Assembly (NCBI RefSeq): GCF_036127095.1
Contig: NZ_CP108006.1
Coordinates: forward strand, 2,232,001 to 2,296,000
Length of the DNA: 64,000 nt
Reading direction: 5' to 3'
Source of the DNA: Streptomyces sp. NBC_00335
GTDB lineage: Bacteria > Actinomycetota > Actinomycetes > Streptomycetales > Streptomycetaceae
The position numbers and the translations under genes are program-made. This document shows, one piece after another, positions 44,588 to 52,983 of this stretch; the stretch's first letter is position 1, and every line of letters begins with the position of its first letter. The notes under the pieces were generated by a model. That model made no database searches, was not told where the DNA came from, and was given only the letters and a program-made list of their open reading frames with translations.

Positions 44588-45712
44588 TCAGCTCTTGGCG
44601 ACGGCGGCCTTGACCGCGGTCTTGGCCTTCGACGCGGGCGCGGGCACCGCGGCGGTCTCGGCGGACGCGTCCGCGCCGGCCTCGGCCGTGGCGGCTGCAG
44701 TCGCGGCGGCGTCCTTGCGGATGCCGACGCCCAGCTTCTCCTTGATCTTCCGCTCGATCTCGTCGGAGAGGGCGGGGTTGTCGCAGAGGAACTTCCGCGC
44801 GTTCTCCTTGCCCTGGCCGAGCTGGTCGCCCTCGTACGTGTACCAGGCACCGGCCTTGCGGACGAAGCCGTGCTCCACGCCCATGTCGATCAGGCCGCCC
44901 TCGCGGCTGATGCCGTGGCCGTAGAGGATGTCGAACTCGGCCTGCTTGAAGGGCGGCGCGACCTTGTTCTTGACGACCTTGACGCGGGTGCGGTTGCCGA
45001 CCGCGTCCGTGCCGTCCTTGAGGGTCTCGATGCGCCGGATGTCGAGGCGCACGGAGGCGTAGAACTTCAGCGCGCGGCCACCGGTGGTGGTCTCCGGCGA
45101 GCCGAACATCACACCGATCTTCTCGCGGAGCTGGTTGATGAAGATGGCGGTGGTCTTGGACTGGCTGAGCGCACCGGTGATCTTCCGGAGGGCCTGGCTC
45201 ATCAGACGGGCCTGGAGACCCACGTGCGAGTCGCCCATCTCGCCCTCGATCTCCGCGCGGGGCACGAGGGCCGCCACGGAGTCGATGACGATGAGGTCCA
45301 GCGCACCGGAGCGGACCAGCATGTCCACGATCTCCAGCGCCTGCTCGCCGGTGTCCGGCTGGGACAGGATGAGGTTGTCGGTGTCGACACCGAGGGCCTT
45401 GGCGTACTCGGGGTCGAGCGCGTGCTCGGCGTCCACGAAGGCCACGGTGCCGCCGGCCTTCTGCGCGTTGGCCACGGCATGCAGGGTCAGGGTCGTCTTA
45501 CCGGAGGACTCCGGCCCGTAGACCTCGATCACACGGCCGCGCGGCAGTCCACCGACGCCGAGCGCGATGTCGAGCGCGGTCGATCCGGTGGGGATGACCT
45601 CGATGGGGTCGTTCGGCTTGTCGCCGAGACGCATCACGGCACCCTTGCCGAACTGCCGTTCAATCTGTGCGAGCGCGGCTTCGAGAGCCTTCTCGCGGTC
45701 GTTGCCTGCCAT
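44588..45712 (-). CDS. recA: Recombinase RecA
   Basis: 374 residues. ATP-dependent strand exchange and LexA co-protease. Walker [24 protein letters not shown], Walker B region [13 protein letters not shown], the DNA-binding loops ([17 protein letters not shown] and [18 protein letters not shown]) are intact. The C-terminus beyond residue ~330 is an Ala-rich extension ending AVKAAVAKS, as in other streptomycete RecA. The ATG at 45712 follows GGGTGG; further upstream in-frame codons belong to the promoter region. Promoter and SOS box are described separately. Confidence 0.98.
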   Translation of the reverse strand: MAGNDREKALEAALAQIERQFGKGAVMRLGDKPNDPIEVIPTGSTALDIALGVGGLPRGRVIEVYGPESSGKTTLTLHAVANAQKAGGTVAFVDAEHALDPEYAKALGVDTDNLILSQPDTGEQALEIVDMLVRSGALDLIVIDSVAALVPRAEIEGEMGDSHVGLQARLMSQALRKITGALSQSKTTAIFINQLREKIGVMFGSPETTTGGRALKFYASVRLDIRRIETLKDGTDAVGNRTRVKVVKNKVAPPFKQAEFDILYGHGISREGGLIDMGVEHGFVRKAGAWYTYEGDQLGQGKENARKFLCDNPALSDEIERKIKEKLGVGIRKDAAATAAATAEAGADASAETAAVPAPASKAKTAVKAAVAKS

Positions 45713-45813
45713 GGGTTCCACCCGATTTGCTTGAGTCGATCGCTTCACGCCATTGACGCTAACGCCTGCCACTGACAACGCGGTCCCACGTCCGTTTTGG
45801 CTGTGGATAACCA

Positions 45814-45843
45814 ATAAGAATGCGTGTTCGATTTCCCTGTCAA
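45814..45843 (-). promoter_or_regulatory. recA promoter with SOS (LexA) box between -35 and -10
   Basis: On the minus strand TTGACA (45843-45838), an 18-base spacer and TCTTAT (45819-45814) form a good promoter. The spacer contains CGAACACGCATTC; its core GAACACGCATTC at 45829-45818 is one base-pair step from the actinobacterial LexA box GAAC-N4-GTTC and close to the described streptomycete recA box. LexA binding here would block both promoter elements. Confidence 0.82.
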
Positions 45844-45896
45844 GCGCACCACGCCGTACCCGTCCACCCCGCCGGCTGCTGGCATGATCCACCCCC

Positions 45897-46463
45897 ATGA
45901 AGGACACCGCGGACGACACCACCTCCAGCATGTTCCCCGCCGGCCGCACCGCGCTCATCGTGCGGATACCCGAAGCGGAACCCGCCGTCCGGGACTGGCG
46001 GGACCGGATCGACCCCGCCGCCCGGGCCGGGGCCGGGGTGCCCGCGCACGTGAGCGTGCTCTACCCGTTCCTCCCGGAGAGCCTGATCGACCCCTCCGTG
46101 CACGCCCGGATCGCCGCGGCCCTGCGCCCCCACCCCGCCTTCGACCTGCGCTTCGAGCGGACCGGCCGGTTCCCGGGGATGCTCTACCTCGCCCCGGAGC
46201 CGGACGCCCCGCTGCGCCGGCTGACCCGCGCGGTCGCCGAGCACTGGCCGGAGGTCCGGCCCTACGGCGGCCGCTACCCCGACCCGGTCCCGCACCTCAC
46301 GGTGGCCCAGCGCGCCCGGGAGGCGGACCTGGACGCGGCCGAGGCGGCGCTGCGCGGCCGGCTCCCCCTCACCACCCGCGTCCGCGCCGTCGACCTGGTG
46401 GCCTACGACGGGACGGCCTGGCACGAGCGCGCGAGCTTCCCGCTGCGGGAACCGGGAGAGTGA
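45897..46463 (+). CDS. 2'-5' RNA ligase / cyclic phosphodiesterase family protein
   Basis: 188 residues. Two His-x-Ser/Thr motifs define the 2H phosphoesterase fold: [10 protein letters not shown] (HVS) and VPHLTVAQ (HLT). It belongs to the LigT-like group acting on 2'-5' linked or cyclic phosphate RNA ends; the true substrate is unknown. Divergent from recA across 184 bases. No strong ribosome site was seen before the ATG. Confidence 0.85.
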   Translation: MKDTADDTTSSMFPAGRTALIVRIPEAEPAVRDWRDRIDPAARAGAGVPAHVSVLYPFLPESLIDPSVHARIAAALRPHPAFDLRFERTGRFPGMLYLAPEPDAPLRRLTRAVAEHWPEVRPYGGRYPDPVPHLTVAQRAREADLDAAEAALRGRLPLTTRVRAVDLVAYDGTAWHERASFPLREPGE

Positions 46464-46489
46464 CAACGCCACGGGAACAGGACGAGTGA

Positions 46490-46531
46490 CAACCCAGGGT
46501 TGACACCCTTTCGACTGTCAACCTAGGGTTG
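46490..46531 (+). promoter_or_regulatory. Leaderless promoter with twin CAACC(C/T)AGGGTTG operators
   Basis: TTGACA at 46500-46505, an 18-base spacer and TAGGGT at 46524-46529 form a promoter whose predicted start falls on or next to the ATG at 46536. Two 13-bp palindromes, CAACCCAGGGTTG (46490-46502) and CAACCTAGGGTTG (46519-46531), cover the -35 and -10 boxes, centres 29 bp apart. This geometry suggests repression by a dimeric regulator, most simply the HTH-containing product of the gene itself. Confidence 0.72.
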
Positions 46532-46535
46532 CCTC

Positions 46536-47297
46536 ATGACGAACCCTTCGGTGGAACCCGTTCGCATGACCAATCCGGTACGCCTCGACGACCTCATCGA
46601 GGCCATCAAGAAGGTCCACACCGACACCCTGGAACAGCTCAGCGGCGCGGTCGTCGCCGCCGAGGCCCTCGGGGACGTCGCGGACCACCTCATCGGCCAC
46701 TTCGTCGACCAGGCCCGCCGCTCCGGTGCCTCCTGGACCGACATCGGCCGCAGCATGGGCGTCACCCGCCAGGCCGCCCAGAAGCGCTTCGTACCGAAGG
46801 CCGACAAGGAGGGCGAGGCCCCGCTCGATCCCGGCCAGGGCTTCGCCCGCTTCACCCCCCGCGCCCGCAACGTGGTGGTCACCGCGCAGAACGAGGCCCG
46901 CGCCGCCGGCAACACCGAGATCCGCACCGAGCACCTCGTCCTCGGACTGCTCTCCGAGCCCGACGGCCTCGCCGCCCACGCCGTCGCCGCCCAGGGGGTC
47001 GCGTCCGACGACGTGCGCGCCGCCGTGACCGCCGCCCTGCCCCCGGCCGCGGAGGACGTCCCCGAACTGGTCCCCTTCGACGCCTCGTCGAAGAAGGCCC
47101 TGGAGCTGACCTTCCGCGAGGCCCTGCGCCTCGGTCACAGCTACGTGGGCACCGAACACATCCTGCTCGCGCTCCTGGAGCTGGAGAACGGCACCGGTCC
47201 GCTCAGCGGCCTCGGCGTGGACAAGGACGGCGTCGAGAACTGGGTCACCGACGCCCTGGCATCCGTACTCGGCGCCTCGGACGATCCCGGGAAGTAG
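46536..47297 (+). CDS. Clp N-terminal-domain protein with HTH-like head
   Basis: 253 residues. Residues ~15-85 include SGASWTDIGRSMGVTRQAAQKRF, a recognisable helix-turn-helix. Residues ~100-245 are a Clp_N double repeat (FTPRARNVVVTAQNEAR with TEHLVLGLL, then FDASSKKALELTFREA with GTEHILLALLELENG), the substrate/adaptor-docking domain of ClpC/ClpA, but there is no AAA+ module. It may be a regulator that shares ligands or adaptors with Clp ATPases. The mRNA is probably leaderless, as the ATG sits 7 bases after the -10 box; an in-frame ATG at 46566 begins a second MTNP. Its 3' end overlaps the convergent permease gene by 53 bp. Confidence 0.85.
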   Translation: MTNPSVEPVRMTNPVRLDDLIEAIKKVHTDTLEQLSGAVVAAEALGDVADHLIGHFVDQARRSGASWTDIGRSMGVTRQAAQKRFVPKADKEGEAPLDPGQGFARFTPRARNVVVTAQNEARAAGNTEIRTEHLVLGLLSEPDGLAAHAVAAQGVASDDVRAAVTAALPPAAEDVPELVPFDASSKKALELTFREALRLGHSYVGTEHILLALLELENGTGPLSGLGVDKDGVENWVTDALASVLGASDDPGK

Positions 47298-48489
47298 AGG
47301 CGTCCGCGTCTCCGGTCAGCGCGTACCGCCTCACGTACGCGCCGAGGAAGGCCTGCATCGTGGCGACGGCCGGGATCGCGATGAGCGCCCCGACCGCGCC
47401 CAGCAGGGCGGTGCCCGCGATGACGGATCCGAAGGCCACCGCCGGGTGGATGTCCACCGTCTTCGAGGTCAGCTTCGGCTGGAGCACGTAGTTCTCGAAC
47501 TGCTGGTACACCACCACGAATCCGAGCACGTACAGCGCGTACCAGGGGTTGACCGTGAAGGCGATCAGCATCGGCAGCGCGCCCGCCAGGTAGGTGCCGA
47601 TGGTGGGGATGAACTGCGACACCAGTCCCACCCACACCGCGAGCGCGGGCGCGTACGGCACGCCCAGCACCGCGAAGAGGACGTAGTGCGCGATCCCGGA
47701 GATCAGCGCCATCAGCCCGCGCGAGTAGAGGTATCCGCCCGTCTTGGTGACGGCGATCTCCCACGCCCGCAGCACTTCCGCCTGCTTCGAGGGCGGCAGT
47801 ACGGAGCACAGGGCGCGGCGCAGTCGCGGCCCGTCGGCGGCGAAGTAGAAGGAGAACAGACCGATCGTCAGCAGCTTGAACAGTCCGCCGAGCACGGTGG
47901 CGGACACGTCGAGCACGCCGGTCGCGCTGTTCTGCACGTACTTCTGCAGCCAGTCCGAATGCAGCAGGCTGTCCTGGATCTCCAGCCGGGACAGGTCCGT
48001 GTGGAAGGTGTCGTTGATCGATCCGATCAGCGAGTCGAGATAGCCGGGGAAGCCCTCCACCAGGTCGATGATCTGCCCGGCGAGGACCGAGCCGAGCAGG
48101 ACGACGAATCCGGCGGACGCGACGAACACCCCGAGGAACACGAGGAAGGTGGCGAGCCCGCGGCGCACGCCGCGGGCCGCCATCCGGGCCACGGCCGGTT
48201 CGATCGCGAGCGCGAGGAAGAACGCGATCAGGATGTTGACGAGCAGCCCGATGAGCTGGTGGAAGGCCCAACTGCCGAGCTGGAAACAGGCCACCAGCGC
48301 CAGTACGAGCACCACGGCTCGCGGCAGCCAGCGCGGCATCCGGGCGTCCGCCGCAGCCGGTTCCCCGACGGGTACCGGCGCTTCGGGATCTCCCGCTACG
48401 GAGCCTGCGGCCGAGGGGGCCGCCGGGCTGGCCGGCGGCGTGCCCCGGGGGTCTTCGGGCCGGTCGGTCGTCTCATCACTGGCTGCCAC
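47245..48489 (-). CDS. AI-2E family transporter
   Basis: 414 residues. The N-terminal ~50 residues are Pro/Ala-rich, then about eight hydrophobic helices with the family landmarks FFLALAIEPAV, GGYLYSRGLMALISG, VSQFIPTIGTYLAG and QQFENYVLQPKL. The family exports diverse small solutes or ions; autoinducer-2 export is proven for few members. The C-terminus is Arg-rich. The last 53 bp overlap the end of the convergent Clp_N gene. Confidence 0.9.
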   Translation of the reverse strand: MAASDETTDRPEDPRGTPPASPAAPSAAGSVAGDPEAPVPVGEPAAADARMPRWLPRAVVLVLALVACFQLGSWAFHQLIGLLVNILIAFFLALAIEPAVARMAARGVRRGLATFLVFLGVFVASAGFVVLLGSVLAGQIIDLVEGFPGYLDSLIGSINDTFHTDLSRLEIQDSLLHSDWLQKYVQNSATGVLDVSATVLGGLFKLLTIGLFSFYFAADGPRLRRALCSVLPPSKQAEVLRAWEIAVTKTGGYLYSRGLMALISGIAHYVLFAVLGVPYAPALAVWVGLVSQFIPTIGTYLAGALPMLIAFTVNPWYALYVLGFVVVYQQFENYVLQPKLTSKTVDIHPAVAFGSVIAGTALLGAVGALIAIPAVATMQAFLGAYVRRYALTGDADASTSRDRPRRRVRMPGRR

Positions 48490-48594
48490 GCCGACCAGTC
48501 TGTCCCACCGGCGCCGCGAACCACGAAGCGGTCGCCGTGACCTCGCCCGCGCCGCACGGAGCGGGCGGCCCGCCGACCGCGGGAACGGCAGGAA

Positions 48595-48789
48595 CTAGCG
48601 CAGCGAGGCGGGCACGTCCACAGCCGAACACACCGCGCGCCACACGTCCTTGGCCTCCCAGCCCGCGTCCAGCGCCTCGTGCACCGTGCGTCCCCCGAGC
48701 TCCGTCATGACGTGGTCCCGCGCGAAGGAGTCCGCGTAGCCCGCGCCGAAGTGCTCGGCCATCCGCTCCCAGAAAATCGTCAACCGCAT
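48595..48789 (-). CDS. DUF3046 protein
   Basis: 64 residues: MRLTIFWERMAEHFGAGYADS, DHVMTELGGRTVHEALDAG and VWRAVCSAVDVPASLR match the small actinobacterial DUF3046 family, often found near recA. GGAGGC lies directly before the ATG. Function unknown. Confidence 0.9.
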   Translation of the reverse strand: MRLTIFWERMAEHFGAGYADSFARDHVMTELGGRTVHEALDAGWEAKDVWRAVCSAVDVPASLR

Positions 48790-48870
48790 GCCTCCAGTAT
48801 CCCGCCCCGGAGAGTGCACCCTCCCCGTTCGGGCCACTTCGGCGCCGCCCGGGCCCCTACGGTTCCTGGC

Positions 48871-49845
48871 ATGCCTGGAGACGAAACCCGCGCCCCGGCG
48901 GCGCCGACGGCGACGAGTGCGCCCGCCCGCGCCGAGCAGTTCATCTGGCTCACGGCCCGCGTGCTGGAGCAGCGGCGGTTCGCGTTCCACTTCCTCGGCG
49001 GGGACGCCGACCCTGTCGATGCCGCCCTCGGCGCCTACCTCGGCGCCGACGGCGGATACGGCCACGCCCTCGACCCGGATCTGCGCGGTCCGCTGAGCCA
49101 CCCGCTGCACACCGCCCACGCCCTGCGCGTCCTGGACGGCCTGGGCCGCTGCGCCGGACAGCGCATCGAGCGGCTCTGCGCCCACCTGATCCGCGTCTCC
49201 ACCCCCGAAGGCGCGCTTCCGGCGACGGCTCCGGACTCCGGCGGCTACCCGGCCGCCCCCTACCACCGGCTGCACGACGATCCGCCGGGCGACCTGCTGG
49301 CCACCGGCCCCGTCGTCGGGATCCTGCACCGCAACCGGGTGTGGCACGCGTGGCTGTTCCGGGCGACGGACTTCTGCTGGGACCGGGTGGAGAACCTGCG
49401 CCACTGGCACCCGTACGAGGTCCGGAGCGCGGTGGCCTTCCTCGACGGGGTCCCCGACCGGGCCCGGGCGTCGGCGGCCGCCGACCGGCTGGGGCGCCTC
49501 GTCCGCGAGCAGCGGCTCGTCGTACTGGACCCCGCGCGGCAGGACGCGTACCCGCCGGTCCCCGGCCACGCGCCGGGCGAGCACCTGTACCCGTACGACT
49601 TCGCCCGCCGCCCGGAGTCCCTCGCGCGCGGCTGGTTCACGGACGCGGAGCTGTACGGCTCGCTGCGCTTCCTGGCCGACCTGCAGCAGCCGGACGGCGG
49701 CTGGCCGGTGCACCGCGCGGCGTGGGCGCCGGGCAGCTCGCTGGAGCGGCGCCCGATCGCCACGCTGGAGGCGCTGCTGACCCTGCGCGCGTACGGCCGA
49801 CTGCCCGGCTCGGTCAGCCTCCCAGGGCCCGCAGCCCCGCGGTGA
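48871..49845 (+). CDS. Prenyltransferase/terpene-cyclase-like alpha-toroid protein, unknown function
   Basis: 324 residues. Helical repeats include ALGAYLGADGGYGHALDPDL and LADLQQPDGGWPVH, the latter a QxxxGGW-type turn seen in squalene-hopene cyclase and prenyltransferase beta-like toroids. There is no DxDD cyclase motif visible, so a structural or unknown enzymatic role is likely. Divergent from DUF3046. The last 32 bp overlap the convergent azlD gene. Confidence 0.72.
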   Translation: MPGDETRAPAAPTATSAPARAEQFIWLTARVLEQRRFAFHFLGGDADPVDAALGAYLGADGGYGHALDPDLRGPLSHPLHTAHALRVLDGLGRCAGQRIERLCAHLIRVSTPEGALPATAPDSGGYPAAPYHRLHDDPPGDLLATGPVVGILHRNRVWHAWLFRATDFCWDRVENLRHWHPYEVRSAVAFLDGVPDRARASAAADRLGRLVREQRLVVLDPARQDAYPPVPGHAPGEHLYPYDFARRPESLARGWFTDAELYGSLRFLADLQQPDGGWPVHRAAWAPGSSLERRPIATLEALLTLRAYGRLPGSVSLPGPAAPR

Positions 49846-50122
49846 CGACGACGGCCGCCGCGACCACGACGAGGAACGGGGCCCGCAGCAGCAGCGCGAC
49901 CGCGGCGGCCGCGAGCCCGGCGGCGCGGGCGTCGAGGACGAGCTCCTGCCCGGTGGCGAAGGTCTGCTGCGCGGTGAGCGCGGCGAGCAGCGCGACCGGC
50001 AGGAGCGCGGCGAGCTTGCGCACCGCGGGCCGCTCCAGGGCGCCGGCGGGGACGAGCAGTCCGGCGAGCTTCACGGCGTAGCAGCCGACGACGGTGAGTC
50101 CGATGGCGATCCAGACGTTCAC
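49814..50122 (-). CDS. azlD: Branched-chain amino acid exporter small subunit AzlD
   Basis: 102 residues, four hydrophobic segments (VWIAIGLTVVGCYAVKLAG, AALLPVALLAALTAQQTF, LAAAAVALLLRAP, VVVAAAVVVTAG). Partner of AzlC in branched-chain amino acid export. GTG start overlaps the azlC stop by four bases (GTGA). Confidence 0.9.
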   Translation of the reverse strand: MNVWIAIGLTVVGCYAVKLAGLLVPAGALERPAVRKLAALLPVALLAALTAQQTFATGQELVLDARAAGLAAAAVALLLRAPFLVVVAAAVVVTAGLRALGG

Positions 50123-50853
50123 GAGCGGCGTCCCTTCATCCACAGCACGATCGGCGCGGCCAGCGCCGCGATCAGCACGGGCACCCCGGCGGGCAGTACG
50201 GGCAGCAGGCCCAGCCCGAGCACGAGGGCGAGCGCGGCGACGGCCCGCTCGGTGCCGGTCTTGAGCATCGGCGCGAGCAGCGCGAGGAACACGGCGGGCC
50301 CGGCGGCGTCCAGCCCCCACGCCCTGGTGTCGCCGATGGCCTCGGCGCCGAGCGCGCCGAGCAGGGTGGTGAGGTTCCACAGGACGTAGAGGCTCAGCCC
50401 GGTCACGGTGAAGCCGAGCCGCGCCGACTTCCGGTCGGGCTGGGCCAGGGCCACGGCGGTGGTCTCGTCGATCACCCAGTGCGCGGCGAAGGGGCGTACG
50501 CCCTTGGGCAGCGCGAGCAGCTGGGACAGCCGCAGCCCGTAGAAGGCGTTGCGGGTGCCGAGGAAGAAGGCCCCGGCGGCGGCCGTGAACGGATTCCCGC
50601 CGGCGGCCAGGGCTCCGACCAGCGCGAACTGCGAGGCCCCGGTGAACACCAGCAGGCTGAGCACGCAGGCCTGGAGGGTGCTGACCCCGGACCCGGCGGC
50701 GGTCACCCCGAAGGCGAAGCCGGACAGCCCGACCGCCACGCCGACGCCGAGCGCGTCGCGTACGACGGCGGCGCGCGGCTTGTCGACCGCGGGCGCGCTG
50801 CCGGGAACCTCTCGGCCGGGCACCTCGTGCTCGGGTTCTTCTCGTATGGCCAT
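50119..50853 (-). CDS. azlC: Branched-chain amino acid exporter AzlC
   Basis: 244 residues. AzlC signatures: LSLLVFTGASQFALVGALAAGG, GAFFLGTRNAFYGLRL and HWVIDETTAVAL. Five to six helices follow a hydrophilic head of ~30 residues. The ATG at 50853 has GGAG 8 bases upstream; a GTG five codons earlier is the alternative. Forms an operon with azlD. Confidence 0.93.
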   Translation of the reverse strand: MAIREEPEHEVPGREVPGSAPAVDKPRAAVVRDALGVGVAVGLSGFAFGVTAAGSGVSTLQACVLSLLVFTGASQFALVGALAAGGNPFTAAAGAFFLGTRNAFYGLRLSQLLALPKGVRPFAAHWVIDETTAVALAQPDRKSARLGFTVTGLSLYVLWNLTTLLGALGAEAIGDTRAWGLDAAGPAVFLALLAPMLKTGTERAVAALALVLGLGLLPVLPAGVPVLIAALAAPIVLWMKGRRS

Positions 50854-50919
50854 CCGATGTTCTCCCACGCCCCGAAATTACGCGGGCCACGGCATCCGGG
50901 TCTTGTACGTTCTTGCACC

Positions 50920-51723
50920 ATGCACGAAGTGATCAAGGAAATGGCGGACCGGCTGGCCGAGGTGCCCGGCGTCCGCGGGGTCATGCTCGGCGGCAGCCGG
51001 GCCCGCGGCGAGCACCGCCCCGAATCGGACTGGGACCTCGGCGTCTACTACCGCGGCGCCCTCGACCTCACCGCGCTCGGCGCACTGGCCGGCCCGGACG
51101 TGGAGGTCGCCGGACCGGGCGGCTGGGGCCCCTGGGTCAACGGCGGAGCCTGGCTGCGCGTCGACGGGGTGGCGGTGGACTGGATCCTGCGCGACCTGGA
51201 CCGGGTGGAACGGGTGTGGCAGGAGTGCCGTGAGGGCCGCTACGAGGTGGGCGTGCAGCCGGGCCACCCCCTCGGCTTCTGGTCCCCGTGCTACCCGGGC
51301 GAGGTGGCCCTGGGCCAGGTCCTCGCGGACCCGTCGGGCGAACTGACCGCCCTGCGCACCACGACTTCGGCCTACCCGGAGCCGCTCCGCGACGCCCTGC
51401 TGGCCGGTGCCTGGGAGGCGGAGTTCCTCGCGGCGGGCGCCGCGAAGGGCGCGGCCCGCGCGGACGCCCTGTACGTCTCCCTCTGCCTGTCCCGCGCCTT
51501 CGGCGTCCTCATCCAGTCCCTGTACGCGGCGGACCGCCGCTGGTGCCTGAACGAGAAGGGCGCCCTGGCCGCGGCCGAGCTCCTGCCCTCGGCTCCGCCC
51601 GGCTTCGGCAAGCGCGTACGGGCCCTGCTGGGCGCCCAGGGCACGACGCCCGAGTCCCTGACGGCCACGGTGGCCGAGGCCCGCACCCTGATCGAGGAGA
51701 CCCGCGCGGGCCTGGCGTCCTAG
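50920..51723 (+). CDS. Nucleotidyltransferase-fold protein
   Basis: 267 residues. The Pol-beta superfamily signature is VMLGGSRARGEHRPESDWDLG, with GS and the metal-binding DxD (DWD). The third carboxylate is probably in VAVDWILRD. The C-terminal half is helical, as in aminoglycoside adenylyltransferase-like and DUF4037-type proteins. No ribosome site is visible; TACGTT (50906-50911) sits 8 bases before the ATG and could be the -10 of a leaderless transcript, without a clear -35. The stop TAG overlaps the convergent stop in CTAG. Confidence 0.8.
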   Translation: MHEVIKEMADRLAEVPGVRGVMLGGSRARGEHRPESDWDLGVYYRGALDLTALGALAGPDVEVAGPGGWGPWVNGGAWLRVDGVAVDWILRDLDRVERVWQECREGRYEVGVQPGHPLGFWSPCYPGEVALGQVLADPSGELTALRTTTSAYPEPLRDALLAGAWEAEFLAAGAAKGAARADALYVSLCLSRAFGVLIQSLYAADRRWCLNEKGALAAAELLPSAPPGFGKRVRALLGAQGTTPESLTATVAEARTLIEETRAGLAS

Positions 51724-52973
51724 CCGTCCCGGCGCCGCAGCGGCTCACCCAGCAGCTCGGTGAGCTCCGCCTCCACGGCGGCGAGCAGCGGCCCGAACAC
51801 GCACAGGGTCTGCTCCCAGGGGTGGCCGAAGGTGCCGAGGCGCATGTCCTCGGTGAGGTGGAGGTAGTAGTCGCCGTTGGGGTAGGTCCCCTCGCCCGGC
51901 GTGGGCGGTCGGCCGGGGATGCCGGTGCGGCGGGGGTCGTAGCGGTAGCCGTCGTGGTTCCAGTCGAGCCAGAAGACGGACTCCCCGGGTTCGGTGACGG
52001 CGATCAGCCCGCGCCGGACGATGTCGTCCAGCCGGGCGGAGAAGTCCGCGACGCGCGGCCGGCCGTGACCGTGGGCGTGCCAGGTGGCAGAGGGGGTGGG
52101 CTCCGAGATGCCGGGGAACCGGCTCACGGACGGCTTGAAGTCGAACGCGGCGTAGAAGCGGTCCCACAGCCGCCGGTCCAGCGCGGAGGTGCAGTCGACC
52201 AGCAGGGCGGGCCGCGTCGCCTCGGGTGTGCCCGGCGGGGTCCAGCGGTAGGAACGGACGGTGGTGATCTCGCGCAGACCGGCCTGCCCCAGCTCCTCAC
52301 GCAAAGCGCCTTCGGCCTCCGCGAGCAGGTACCGCGGCCTCTTCTCGCCGCGCCGACGCTCCGCCCAGGCCCGGACGAACGCGCCCTCCGGTCGGCTGAG
52401 GCCGCCGACCACCACGAACTCCGTGCCGTGCACCAGCTCGGCCCAGCCCGCGGCCACCACCCGGCCCTCCGAGACGATCGTGTCGGCCCAGGGCTCCTCG
52501 CTGGCGTCGTCCGAAACTCCGTCCGCCTCGTACGTCGCCGGGCTCGTCCGGTGCGGACCCGAAGCAGCGGCCAGCGCGTGGACCTCCCCGGACAGGCCGC
52601 CGCGCCGACCGTGCACCTCGTCGTCCGCGCGCGGAGGCTCGATCGCGTCGAGGGGAGCGGCCAGCACGGAGCGTTCCGGCCCCGCGGTGAATCCGGCCCC
52701 GGTCAAGGCCTCGCCCAGGCCCGGGGAGTCGTGCCCGTAGACCTTCCATTCGGAGGGCTCGCACCGGTCCTCGAAGGCCGCGAGCTGCCGCCGGACCAGG
52801 GCGTCGAGTTCGGTCCCGGCCGCGAGTGCCACGTGCTCGGCCGTGCCGTGCGTCCCGTAGTGCCTGCGCACCACCGGCCCGTCGGCCTCGACCACCACCC
52901 CGACCGGGTGCCATTCGGGGACTCCGCCCCGGAGCTGTTCGTCGTGCCGTGCCAGCAGTTCCCCCGTATCCAT
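51720..52973 (-). CDS. GNAT-like / DUF2716 fusion protein
   Basis: 417 residues. The N-terminal ~240 residues look like a GNAT acetyltransferase (EALTGAGFTAGPERSVL, GRVVAAGWAELVHGTEFVVVGG, RGEKRPRYLLAEA). The C-terminal ~160 match DUF2716 (LWDRFYAAFDFKPS, FWLDWNHDGYRYDPRR, YPNGDYYLHL and FGHPWEQTLCVFG). DUF2716 has no known activity. It follows the AraC gene by 10 bases and is probably its operon partner. The stop codon overlaps the convergent nucleotidyltransferase stop. Confidence 0.75.
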   Translation of the reverse strand: MDTGELLARHDEQLRGGVPEWHPVGVVVEADGPVVRRHYGTHGTAEHVALAAGTELDALVRRQLAAFEDRCEPSEWKVYGHDSPGLGEALTGAGFTAGPERSVLAAPLDAIEPPRADDEVHGRRGGLSGEVHALAAASGPHRTSPATYEADGVSDDASEEPWADTIVSEGRVVAAGWAELVHGTEFVVVGGLSRPEGAFVRAWAERRRGEKRPRYLLAEAEGALREELGQAGLREITTVRSYRWTPPGTPEATRPALLVDCTSALDRRLWDRFYAAFDFKPSVSRFPGISEPTPSATWHAHGHGRPRVADFSARLDDIVRRGLIAVTEPGESVFWLDWNHDGYRYDPRRTGIPGRPPTPGEGTYPNGDYYLHLTEDMRLGTFGHPWEQTLCVFGPLLAAVEAELTELLGEPLRRRDG

Positions 52974-52983
52974 GATCGGGACC

